A stretch of DNA of 64,000 nucleotides, from the NCBI GenBank assembly GCA_050084985.1, contig JBITNC010000001.1, positions 170,934,001 to 170,998,000 on the forward strand. Direction: 5' to 3'. Position numbers and translations under genes: made by a program. The DNA comes from Nageia nagi. Lineage: Eukaryota; Pinophyta. Shown in pieces: positions 12,540 through 23,819 of this stretch. Below the pieces are notes generated by a model. That model had not been told where the DNA came from and ran no database searches. It saw nothing but the letters and a program-made list of their open reading frames with translations. The stretch's first letter is position 1. Every line of letters starts with the position of its first letter.

Positions 12540-13930
12540 AGAAATTTTAAAATTTGATGAAGTATTTATTTCCAAAGGGATATACACATATTTCAAGGAT
12601 TTGATGATATCAGACATGGAAAAATGGTGCCCAAGGAGAAATAATATGAAATTGATCAAATTTGGATCAAAGTTTTGAAGGCATGGGGTCATGTAGGGTA
12701 CCAAACCAAGCAAGTTTAAGCTTGGAAATTTAAAAATTTGAAAAAATTCATTCCTCATACTTAGGTGCATATTTTCAAGTTTTAATGATGTCAAAAGGGA
12801 AAAACATATGCCTAGCATGAAAGCACATATTTTTGCTCAATTTTTGATGAAATGGCATGTTGAGAAAGGAAATCCAAGTGCTTTTTCTCTTAGAAATTTG
12901 AAAAAAGATAAAAAATTATGACTAAGAGAAATAGGCACAAGTTTTGAGGGTTTGATGTTACGAAAGCTAGAAAACATGTGACTAGGCCTTGAAGCACTCA
13001 AATATTATATTTTTTTGAAAAATAATTTGAAGATCTAGGATTGTGTAATATCAAATTCTAAACACATTTGGCCCTAGAAGCACCAAAAAAAGATCAAAAT
13101 TTCTTACTCAAGAGATAAGCACATCTTTTGATGGTTTGATGATTTTAAAGATGAAAAATATGTGTCTATCCCAATTGCACCTTAAATTATTGAAAATTTG
13201 ACTTTGGCAAATGAAAATTTGGGCACATGGGTATTGATAAGGGTAAAAAATTAAATAATTTATCTTGGAATTTTGAAATTACATCAAAATTTAAGCTCCC
13301 ATACCTAGGCACATTTTTTAGGAGTTTGAGGCCATCAAAAGGGAAAAATATATGCCTAGAGCATGAGGAAACCATTTTGGCTAAACTTATGAATTGATTT
13401 TTGAAGATACATGCATATGGAGGGTCAAAATTCATGCATATTTTCTCTTAAAATTTTACAAAATGACCAAGAAATACTCCTCCCAAGATAAGGCACATGT
13501 TTCAAGGCTTTGACATCATCAAATAAGGAAAATTGGTGCCTAGAGCCAAAACACACATTTTTGACCAAAAATCAAAATAATTTTTAAAGATATAGGAGTA
13601 TGCACAATCATTTTTCAAACATATTAGCTTTTAAAATCTTCAAAATAGCTCAAAATTACATCTTCTAAAGCAAGGCACATCATTTTTGGAGTTTAACATC
13701 ATCAAAGAGAAAAAATATGTGCCTAAGGCTGGAACACTTCATTTTGACCCAATTAAAATTCTAAATTTGAGCATGCATTCTTTTAGATGGTACAAAATTG
13801 AATATATTTAGGCTTGAGAGTGTTGGAAAAGGAGCAAAAATATAAATTCTACACATAGGTATAGATTTATGGGCTTTGGTAACATCAAAAGGGAAAAACA
13901 TGCATGTAAGGTGGAGTAGGACTATCTAGC
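12540..13930. repeat. Array of ~182-bp degenerate tandem repeats
   Basis: Eight markers of the form TTGATGATATCA (variants TTAATGATGTCA, TTGACATCATCA and others) begin at 12601, 12782, 12952, 13136, 13326, 13510, 13693 and 13876. Spacings are 181, 170, 184, 190, 184, 183 and 183. Each unit also has a GGCACAT word before the marker, GGGAAAAA after it, and a GTGCCTAGAGC-like word. The first part of another unit lies at 3930-4078, before the copia insertion. Copies are strongly diverged. The array lies upstream of a TATA-bearing LTR part, so it may be the U3 of a gypsy LTR. No coding frame in it is credible. Confidence 0.85.
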
Positions 13931-14399
13931 ATGAAAAATAAACCTTGGGAAGTGATCAAATAAGGATAATAAGCATGCAAAATATATTAAAGATACACTT
14001 GAGCACCAAAATTGAGTACTTGAGCACCAAACCTGATCACCATACCCAATTTTGCATCAAAAGTGCTCAAAATATCAAAAGTTGATTCTAATCCCTAAAA
14101 TTCCTCAACTAGATGGAAAATACCTTCAATATCCATTTCCTATCCATCCATGGCATTATTGGACCAATCCGAGCATCTTTTTAAATTTTTTTCCAAAATC
14201 ACCCCCTCATTTTGGAGAATTTAGACCAAAAATCCACTTTTTTGAAAAATCCTCACCACATTACTTCAAAGTTTTCCAAGAACACTCAAATAAAGGTTGA
14301 ATACATGTTTGAGAAGAAAACATACTTAAATATGATGGAGGAGATCTTGAACAACATCAAGGTCCATTGAAGAAGGCTCAATTTTATATGTATTTAGCT

Positions 14400-15358
14400 T
14401 ATGTGGTTGATGGGATGAGTTTTTGGTTCCATAGGTTGAAATGTAAGTTTAATTTTTATTTGCATTTCAATTTGAATTAGGTCAAAATTAGGGAAACACT
14501 AGGTTTCTCTCCAAAAAAAATCTATAAATAGACCCCAAGGGGTCTTAGTTGTGGAAAAATATTCAAGAGTGAAAAACATAAAATTTCATGAAAAGTGAAA
14601 GTTTTATGTAAAAGGGGAGAAAATTGATGAATTGTTCCATAACTCTTTTATGAATTTAGTACAAGTGGTTAAATATTGAATCAAAGTGGATTTATCATAT
14701 TTGGAATTATGGATTGATCTTTAAGATCTTTTTGTGGTGGTTTAAATACTTTTGTGCTTCTCTTTGAAAGCTCACAAGTTTAAGGAGAATTTCTTAAAAA
14801 TACTTTAAAGTATTTGAATCATTTCAAATCATTGATAATCCATAGCTTGCATGTTTAATATTATTATTATGAATTGGTTTTCTTTTATGACATCTAATTA
14901 GTCCTCTCATTTAAAACTAATCCATTTGTGCCCTTCGCTAAGTTCTATTACCTATCAATTGATCCCATTTATGAAATACCAATAGTTAGCTTTGATTTAT
15001 ACTCTTCTTTGAAATAATTTGAACAATATTCATTTGTTTTAAAGATTGATAAATTGAATGAGACTTCCTAATTTATCTAAAATAAAGATAACTTAGATAA
15101 TGCTACATTGTGATGATCTTCTTTGAGATCTAGCCAAGTAATGTCTTAATTCTCAACTTTTATTTTCTTTAATAATTTAGAACATCCTTTGTGATTTGCA
15201 CATAAACACCTCAAGTTCCCTAAAAAATGTGAGTTAACAACTATTACCTCTATTACACCATTGATATAAGTAACTCTATCTCACCTAATGATGTGTTGCT
15301 TTCCTATTCAAGTAGCTCCAATGATGCACATTATAAGAGGAAATATTTCCATCCTAAC
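14400..15358 (+). repeat. Gypsy LTR promoter/R/U5 plus leader (copy B)
   Basis: TATAAATAG at 14523-14531 is followed at once by the perfect 7-bp hairpin AGACCCC-AA-GGGGTCT (14530-14545), a plausible LTR promoter and start region. From about 14725 to 15358 the sequence matches 1-725. Because homology extends past the probable LTR end into leader words (CTATCTCACCTAATG), copy B is followed by another internal region, as in a tandem or second element. Confidence 0.6.
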
Positions 15359-16560
15359 ATATGGCTATGGACTCTATGCTACATTCAAAAGTGAAAGCTA
15401 TATGTGGAACCATATCAACCCCATCATGAAATATGCTAATTCAATCATGCTTAACATGTACTTGATCCATCAAAGCTTATGGTGTAGTCTAATGAGAGAT
15501 ATACATAAGATAGTGATCTATTTGAGGTCACTCTCAATTGGATTACCAATTAGATGCCTCTCCAAGATGATGGGTTAGGGAGTAAAATTGAAAAAGAAAA
15601 AGAAAAAGGACCAAAATTTTACCAAGAGTATATTGATTAGTGGATAAATTCCCAATCACATCTCTCAAGCATATACAATGAGGAACTTGCAGATGTTATA
15701 AAAGGAGAGCCTAGTGAAGAGCTGAAAGAATAAGATGAAGAAGAAGAATAAGAGGAAGGTAAAGACAAAGAATAAAAGAATAAATTAAATATTAAGAAGT
15801 AAAATGAGACCTAACATATGATGAATCTAGAGAATCCCCCATGGAGTCCATCCCTATTTCCCAATCTAGTTGATTGATTGAAGAAATATGTATGTATCCT
15901 TCATAAGTTTGATTCAAAAAATGAGTAAAAATGAAAAAATAAATAATAAAGATACTAATTAAATTCTATTTTGCATATGTAAATCAAACTAAAGGAATAC
16001 CTTGAGGTATTATACATGAAATATTTAAAACATGAAGAATTAAATGAGGAGATAATCGATAACTTAGCCAATAATGAGGAAGAAAATGAAGATCTCAATA
16101 AGACCATGATGGACCAAGAAAAGTAATTAAAAGAAGTATAAAAATTGTTAACCATCTAGAAGTAAGTAAATGAAGACATGATGAATGAAATAAGTGAGGA
16201 TCAAAAGAATAACATGATAGACATATTGAAGAGGTAACAAAACATGTGATAGTATACCAAGAATGTTTTTCAAAAGAACTCACTGTTAGAGAATAAAATA
16301 TTGGTACTTGATGTTAAGATAAAAATGAAAAGGCCATCACTGTATAGAATCAGGACACACACTTCTTTGAGAAAAAAACTTGTGCCAAATTCACACGATT
16401 TGAATAATACATGGCTTATATTAGTGAAAAACACCACTATTATACCCATTTTGCATACAGTGAATATAAAAAGAGATGTTATGTTATGGTCCCAACTTAT
16501 GTACAAAGATGAATATTTTTTATTTATTATTTTTTTAGTTTGGAACTCATAACTAAAGTC
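15359..16560 (+). pseudogene. Degenerate acidic coiled-coil-like coding region
   Basis: Plus-strand frames from about 15590 to 16550 keep a run of charged, helix-forming residues such as EELADVIKGEPSEELKE, an E/D/K-rich stretch near 15730, and LNEEIIDNLANNEEENEDLN near 16045. Many stops interrupt them. The order suggests a once-open long frame with an acidic coiled coil after the gypsy leader. I do not recognise a family. It could be the extra frame of a gypsy element. Simple-sequence GAAAAAGAAAAAG occurs near 15588. Confidence 0.35.
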
Positions 16561-19500
16561 TTCAAAATAACTATTTTTTGAAGTAGCTAGATGAAAGGTT
16601 ATGATAAATTATATGATCATGAACTTATAAGAACATGATACTCCATGAGAGTGCAATGAGTTGGAATAAGATGAATGATTCTGGGGCCATCGAAATGAAA
16701 TCAGGTATTTATGGCTCCAAGGCTATTAGCATCAATATTGTGGATAAACAAAAAGAAAATATTGGGTGGATGATAAAGGATCATTTACAAAGGTTGTTCA
16801 TTTATAAACATGTTGACAAAATATTTATCCTTATATTTTCCATATACTATATACCATAATAGAAATTTTGTAAATATTTTATAAAAATATTTTACTATAT
16901 ATTATATATAATTTTGACTACTTATAGGGGACTTCAGTAAGTTTGAAAGAGAACCCAAACCTTAGGTTCTCTATCATGAAAGGTGTAACACTATAACAAT
17001 AAGACAAAAGTTGGGAAGCCCACAAAAATCCAAAGATATAAAATATTGACTGCTTCAAAATGGATCACACTATGAATACTAGAGTAGAAGTCAACCACAT
17101 AGGTTTAAAGATCTTGAGCCAATGAAGTTGCCAATCTATTTTATAAAAATAGATGAAATTCAAGTTGCATTTAGATCCATGGAAAAGTTACCATATATCT
17201 CCTTGGATCATTGTGAGAAAAGTATCATTGGGTGGGAGGTGAGGGAACTAAAACATGTTGAAATAAAATCTAGCTATTGTCTATCTAAAAATTACCATTA
17301 AAGCTCCAATTTTGGTGAGTGAGAAGAGGTGCCAACAATAGCACATGTGTCCTAGAAAAATATTCAAGCAAGATCATTGTATTGAAAAATCAAGATCATT
17401 GTATTGAACAATCATCTTTGGCTTGAGCATTCATGAGAAACCACATGGATATAAAAGGAATGGTGGAATTACACTCATGGTTACTGAAGATTCATCAATA
17501 AGAACAAGGGACAAGTGTCCCACTAGGCATGTTAAAAATATAAAATTATATATGAAATATACAATATTATAGGTCATATGAATATTTTATAAACCTTGAA
17601 GATTTACATTTGATTTCAATTGTGAACTTCCGTAACTTTTTCCATTTGGTGTATTTTTATTTGATTTATCATATGACAACTAATTCGAATGGAAAGGAAA
17701 TTAATTTTTTCTATTATCAAATTAATCTATTAGAATTTGGTTAAAATAAAATTAAAATTAATTTTTCACTTGATATTTACTTACTAATTATTAGTAGGAT
17801 CACTAAATGTGTTAGCACATTGAGTTGATTATATCCTATATTTGAAGTTGGATAAATCATAAGGATAGAGTAGGACCCAAAGATGTTGAAGAATTAGGTT
17901 AAGATTGGCTTAGAAAATATTAGAACCCTTTAAGGTGTACTTATTGTAGATAAGGATGCTTTACTAATGAGGTTAATTCTCTAAGGGATATTATATATAT
18001 GAGTGGGTCTTCCTAAACTATACATAGGATGTTATGTATAGTTTGAGGTAGAAGACCTTAAACTATATATAGAATGTACATTATTAGATTGTAAACAAGG
18101 CACATGAGTAGTTGCCTATGTTATATGTGACTAGTCAATAATAATTTATAGTAAACACATTTTTTGAGGTGATTATTAGTTCAATAATAAATAAGTCTTG
18201 TAATCTTAATAGGCCTATCGAGATGGTCCATGCCATGGAGGTTTAGTTAATAACATTGTATTATAACCAAAAGTCAAAAGCATGATTTGTTGGCCATTTA
18301 GGGATAAAGTACCCCTAAAATTTTCGGATTAATTTTTTTTTATAATCATTAGGATCAAGTCATCCATCCTTTTCATATTAAAATTGAATTTTTAATCCTT
18401 TTCAAATATATAATGATTTGATTGATAACTTTCTTTTATATTTTAAACAGAGTAAGATTGATAATGCATTGAAAAATAATAATTTACATATTAAGAAAGT
18501 GGATAAGATTTCTTCATTATCTCTTGTTTAGTCTATGACATTAGAGGGAATTATTAGGATATTCTATTGGATCTCTTAATATTGAGCAATTATAAGTATT
18601 TAGTTTTGTATTTTATTTTATTTTTAAATGGTATGCAAATGTTTATAGGTATTTTAAGGGTGCCTACAAGTTGGTTCAAGAATAACATAACTATGTTAAA
18701 TAAATTAATAAAAGGGTGGTATATAATTGTTGACGAGATTTACTAAAGGTTTTTTAATAGTCTATTTAGATATTTTCTATGGAAAGAATATTAAATTGCA
18801 CTATATTATAGTCGTGTTAGAGTTTGTGGACTTCACATCAATGGTTTGGTACTTAATAAGAAATTGCTTAGAATAAGATGTTAGTAGGTTAGAAAAGAAT
18901 AAGATAGCTATGAACTTATTAAAAATAACATAAAATATTAGAAATATGAAACTTTTGGATACACTTCAATAGAGGAATAACAACACATGTTATTACCTTA
19001 GTCTTTTTCTTTTAGGATCTTGATTTTATTGATATGATTAATCCATACTTTCAAAAGAGTATAAGCATATCATCACATCTATAGAACACTCTACATGGAC
19101 AAAAAAGTCAATGATATATAGTTTTGTTATTAATATTATATATTATTTCCATATTCAACAATATACTTCTTATGGGGGCATGATACATGATATGTTTTTA
19201 TCTTTTTAAAGCAATTTCTATTTTATATTTTATCATCCATCCTTTACATTGGGAGTTTTTTGTTTCATGAGCTTATTATTTTCTACTATATATCTTATGT
19301 AGAGTATACATTACTACTAAGCCATGTTTATGTAGGTCCATGTTACAACTAAGCATCATTTAGAATGATATACAAAGAAGACTCTTTAATCATTCCATTT
19401 TATGTAATACTTATATAATTAATTCTCTTATATACTTCATGGTGATAATTTGAATCACTAGCATTATCATTAACCTTATTGAACAATCACTTCATAACAC

Positions 19501-19850
19501 ATTAACCTCATACACTTAATATATATTATACTAATTTATATATTTATATCTTGTATTTTCATGATTGCTTAACCAATAAGAAACCTTGACTATGAATTAT
19601 TAGAACATTATATATCTCTATCAATATTAATATCCTACCTCTTACCTCAATATAACTAAACAAAGATCTCAACATTTTTTCTTGACATCTCTCTTTGTGA
19701 AAACTAAAATAAATAAATTATAAATCTATTCTTTTCATGATTCATTGAACATTTTAATTTAAAAACAAAAATTCAAACTTCTCTACAACAACTAATTGTA
19801 TTTATTTATGTTATCTCACATATTATAAATTCATTTACTATATATTCTAT
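16561..19850. other. AT-rich intergenic DNA, mostly featureless
   Basis: No convincing gene. A 68-codon stretch at about 17098-17300 (minus any start) reads without stops and may be a retroelement scrap, but I could not assign it. A 21-bp tandem duplication built on AAGATCATTGTATTGAA lies at 17371-17410, and a hairpin lies at 18006-18057. Confidence 0.4.
18006..18057. repeat. Interrupted hairpin, ~19 paired bases per arm
   Basis: GGTCTTC (18006-18012) pairs with GAAGACC (18051-18057), and AAACTATACATA (18015-18026) pairs with TATGTATAGTTT (18033-18044). Only short unpaired bases separate the two stems. It could be a MITE remnant or a foldback. No target duplication was identified. Confidence 0.6.
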
Positions 19851-19859
19851 CACTTTGTA

Positions 19860-20200
19860 GCACTACGCAATCGAATCAAATGGCGGTTGACTAGGGTATC
19901 TCACATCATGGATACTTAAGAAATAATATTTTAGGAAGAAGTGAGCTTGCCATGTCTTACGATGTTGTAGTGAACGAGTGAGACACTATCTCCATTAAGT
20001 TGACATGTTGTACACATTGACTTGGCCATCTCCAAGCCTTTGACCTATATCTCTTTTAACCTTCACTCCCCCTCCATGTGATATCATGTCACTGACCCTC
20101 CCATTATATGATAACTATATATTTAATATACTTTCTTCTCTGCCTCTCCCCTACCTAATTCACTTTCATACAATATTCATATCTATAGTAGTTGCAGCCT
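19860..20200 (+). promoter_or_regulatory. Promoter-like patch with four W-box cores
   Basis: This patch is richer in G and C than its surroundings and carries TTGACT (19887), TTGACA (20000), TTGACT (20017) and TTGACC (20039). The TTGAC core is the binding site of WRKY proteins. A TATATTTAATATA stretch near 20122 and a CT-rich run (TTCTTCTCTGCCTCTCCCC) follow, as in a plant core promoter and 5' UTR. No open frame follows, so it may be the orphaned promoter of a lost gene. Confidence 0.35.
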
Positions 20201-20920
20201 AAAAGTTTCACCCAATTTTAGTATAAGTTATGGTCTCTTTTATTATTATTCCAATTTAGAGTTGATATGAAAATAATATTAGAATTAGAATTTCATTTTT
20301 ACAATAAGAATAGTCACTACTAATTGTATATAATTAATTTTAATATCGTATTCATTTTATTGATATATTTTATGATGCAAGTCGCCCATGAAAAGATTAC
20401 AAACTTTATCAATACATTACACTTGAAATAATCCTAGCGAAAGGGTGGGTGAGACTAAGCTAAACTACAGACATTTGTTTTCCAACGCTTCTATGTGAAA
20501 GGTGATCAACATATTTGTAGTAATATTAATTTATTATATATTATATATAAAATGTTTGTTATGAAATAATTCATTGTTATTAAGTTTATAATTTCATTTT
20601 AATTTTAATTTTTGATCTTTAAATTACCTTGCAATGCAAGTTTTTATGATTTTGTATGATCTTCATATTTTAAAGAAAATATTTAAAATGAAAAAAATTA
20701 AAAGAAAAAATTGGAAAAAAATGTTCAAACAATACAAACTTCAGTTATAGTTACTTTTGAATAGAAGTATGAAGATTTTGAGAAGAATCAATCAATTAAA
20801 ATATATTATTAATAAAATTTTTTTTTAAGTAATTTTTAGAAAAGGGAAAAAATAATGAAATAAAAATAAATTAATTAATTTTAAATAATAATTATATAAA
20901 AATACTATAGCATAATTTTT

Positions 20921-21070
20921 TTTATGGGAAAGTCACACTCATTACACATCAACTTGATAGGAGTTTTGGTATGTTTCAATAGGTAGCGGGGAGACATGAA
21001 CCTGGGTCTCTCATTTCTTGAGAGTTTCAACTACCCATCTCCTACTCACCTATTCATCAATTCATAATAT
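20921..21070 (-). mobile_element. Possible SINE (tRNA-like internal promoter, A tail)
   Basis: On the minus strand the sequence contains AGACCCAGGTTCATGTCTCC, close to a polymerase III box B (GGTTCRANNCC). It has TGGGTAGTTGAAAC upstream of that and ends in an A run at about 20921-20928. Length and order fit a short tRNA-derived SINE. Box A is weak and no target duplication was found. Confidence 0.3.
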
Positions 21071-22880
21071 ACAATTAACCCATACAATTGTAGACTTCTA
21101 CAATCAATTTTAATAATTAATTTTAAAACATTGTTTAAAATAATTAGTCAAATTCCACATGATTAACTCTACAACATAGATACATTTAGCAACAATTAAC
21201 TATCTTTTAAATAAAAATTTAATAATTTATCATTGTAATAAATAATATAATAAGTTAAATAGATAATAAATAATATAACATTCATGATAAATATATCTAT
21301 AATAAATATAATTTCCTACTAAAAGTATTTGATTAATTATTTTTTGTATTATTAAATATATTTTTAAAAATTTAAATAAAGATTAAAGTAAGTAAATGTC
21401 ATTCTAGTTATATGCAAATTATATATATATTTTTACTTAATTTTACATATTTTAAAAATGTGGTTTCACTCTATAACTAAAGTTTGTAATTATTTTGTCA
21501 TATTATTATATAATTTGGTTTCTTTTGAGAATTTTTTTTTATAACTTCAACCTTGATTAAGACAAACATTAAAGAAAAAAAAGCAATGAGGGTTCCTTCT
21601 AAGTTCATGTGAGATAGGAGATAAGATACTCATATCAATGATATATAATGCTTTCATAATCATTCTCAAAGTTCTTAACTTCTATACAATATTATACTTA
21701 TTCAACTATGATAATATTTCTTAACAATGGTAATTATAGGATGTTAGTGACCAAAGCATATTACCAATATTTGTGTATAAAAATTATTGTATTAGCAATA
21801 ATTATATTATATAAAAAAGTATTTCTTAGAAATATTGAGCCTATAAATATGGCATGCCCTTATATAAATAATGTATAATAAAATTTAAAATGAAAATTAT
21901 GTTGAGAAGATAAAACATGATCAAGATCATATCCCTAATAAAGCATGTTAATATGTTTGAAAAGAAGATAACCTTAGTGATGAAAATGTATTCTATTAAT
22001 AATATGACATATATAAGGGATGGTACAAAGGATAATGCATTATCATGCCCCCTTGTAAAGATATGGTCTCCTTAAAAGATTGGTGTTTATTAACATTAAG
22101 TTGATTTGAGATAAGAGAATCCCTTTTTATGCAAGAGGTATCCTTATTAAAGATATAAATTCATATTTTTTTATGAATTGACATCTACTAGGTGTAGATA
22201 TAGAAGAAACTTGAAGTTCTTGTATAAGATTAAAAGAAAGATCTTACTCTCCTTGCATGCGACCATGCAGTTACAGTGGATGAGGGTTGTAGAATATTCT
22301 TATGGAGATTATTAGTGATGCAAAGTAATGCAAGATCTAAAGAGTCTTGTGTAATGACACGATGCATGCTTACAAGTAGAAAGGAAACTATATTTCATTT
22401 TTTCAAAAAAAATTACTATTAAATATTTGGACAAATAGATAATGTTGTTGATTGCTGATTTCATACTTATTAAGTGAATGTAAACTGCCTACATATATTT
22501 ATGGGTTATTTGTAAAAGCCTTATTTTTTGATATTTTCTTTACATTATTCCTCAAGTGATTAAGTAATTAATACATTATATGTTCTCCAATAACATTGTA
22601 TGAGTATCCTATGCACTGGATGTTTGGTTCAAAATAGCTAGATCCTACTGTCATAGTACTTAAAGATTGCTCCTCTTCATTCCCAAGGCTAGACAAACTC
22701 TTGGGAACTAGAAATTAAAATTTCAATGCATAAGAATGGTATCCAAGATGGTATGTTAGATGGATAGGGTACAAGTTTAGATTTGAAATGCTCATAACCT
22801 ACTTCAATTCCTCCCTTTGCTCATTTATTATCATAAGAATATTTTTTATTTTTGCCTTCTTTCACTTTCTTCATATCTAG
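21071..22880. other. AT-rich intergenic DNA, nothing recognised
   Basis: No frame longer than about 60 codons and no repeat, promoter or RNA gene that I can support. Several poly-A/poly-T runs and simple AT tracts only. Confidence 0.4.
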
Positions 22881-23627
22881 GACTTCCCTCTTTTGCTTCC
22901 TAATTTATGGCTAATTTTTCCTTCTCACATATTTGATTCTCTTCAAGATTACTTTTATTTTTTAGATTTATACGTGCTTCTATTGCTACGCAAATATGGT
23001 GGTAGCCATAAAGATGAGCTCTTCTTTTTTGGATGATTTTTTGATGATGTATAATTAGATCTGATGGATTTTTGTTGTTGATTTATTTTTTCTTCATATC
23101 AATTTTTGCTCAAATTTTCTTTTACCTCTTTTCGCAATATTTCTAAAAAACTCTAGAAAGAAACTACTTTAAAATCTCTATATCAACTCACATAGTTACG
23201 AAATAATGCTTCCATCTCATTTGAAGAAATAATACTTGAATGTACCCCTTATCTTGGAAGGAACACAAGATTTGTAGGCTTTGGCAATACTATAGAATGG
23301 CATGGTGTGTATCAAACTCCATCATTACTTCCTCGATCATGTATAGGAATCCCAATCGCATGCTCTCCATGGGTCACTTGACTAAGGAACAATATTTGTA
23401 ATTGGATCATCTACTCCATAAGCTTATTAATGCATTCTTGACCACATTAGATGCCTTTAATTGCTTCATCAAAATTCTTTAACTCTTCTTTTCTCCATTG
23501 CATGGGGGATCTAAGATCTATTACCTCTTTTCTCCATTTCTTTGTAGGTCTTCTCTTTATTGAATGATTAGATCTAGCTAAGATTCATTCTGCCTAAGGT
23601 GTTAATGATCTTCCCATGGGTTAGCGA
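22880..23627 (-). pseudogene. Leader/gag remnant of a minus-strand LTR element
   Basis: Reading leftward from the primer-binding site at 23628-23646, the minus strand shows short coding-like stretches (for example MQWRKEELKNFDEAIKGI near 23500) broken by stops. Position just after a primer-binding site suggests leader and gag of an LTR element. The lineage cannot be told from what remains. Confidence 0.35.
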
Positions 23628-23646
23628 GATCTTGGCTCTGATACCA
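23628..23646 (-). promoter_or_regulatory. Primer-binding site, initiator tRNA-Met (minus strand)
   Basis: The minus strand reads TGGTATCAGAGCCAAGATC, an exact match to the canonical 12-base site TGGTATCAGAGC. An LTR end would lie about six bases to the right (TGTTCC at 23653 on the plus strand). The LTR itself was not delimited and may end near 23815. Confidence 0.65.
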
Positions 23647-23819
23647 TTGAAATGTTCCAAATTATTAAAATTTTGAATTTAAATTTTCTAAATCCTATAC
23701 AAAATTTAATTTAGAGACACAAGATAATTATAGAAAAATTAGAATTGAATTATTGAATGCTCAAAATGATAATGCAATATTTAGAAAAATTGCCCAAATT
23801 TCCTAGGGTTGGAAGTCAC

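Noticed and set aside
12537-14300. Frames of 82-93 codons in the ~182-bp repeats (both strands)
   Set aside because: They follow the tandem repeat, differ between units and match no family.
16301-16552. 83-codon frame as an independent gene
   Set aside because: It continues a run of stop-broken frames from 15590 and is better read as part of one decayed coding region.
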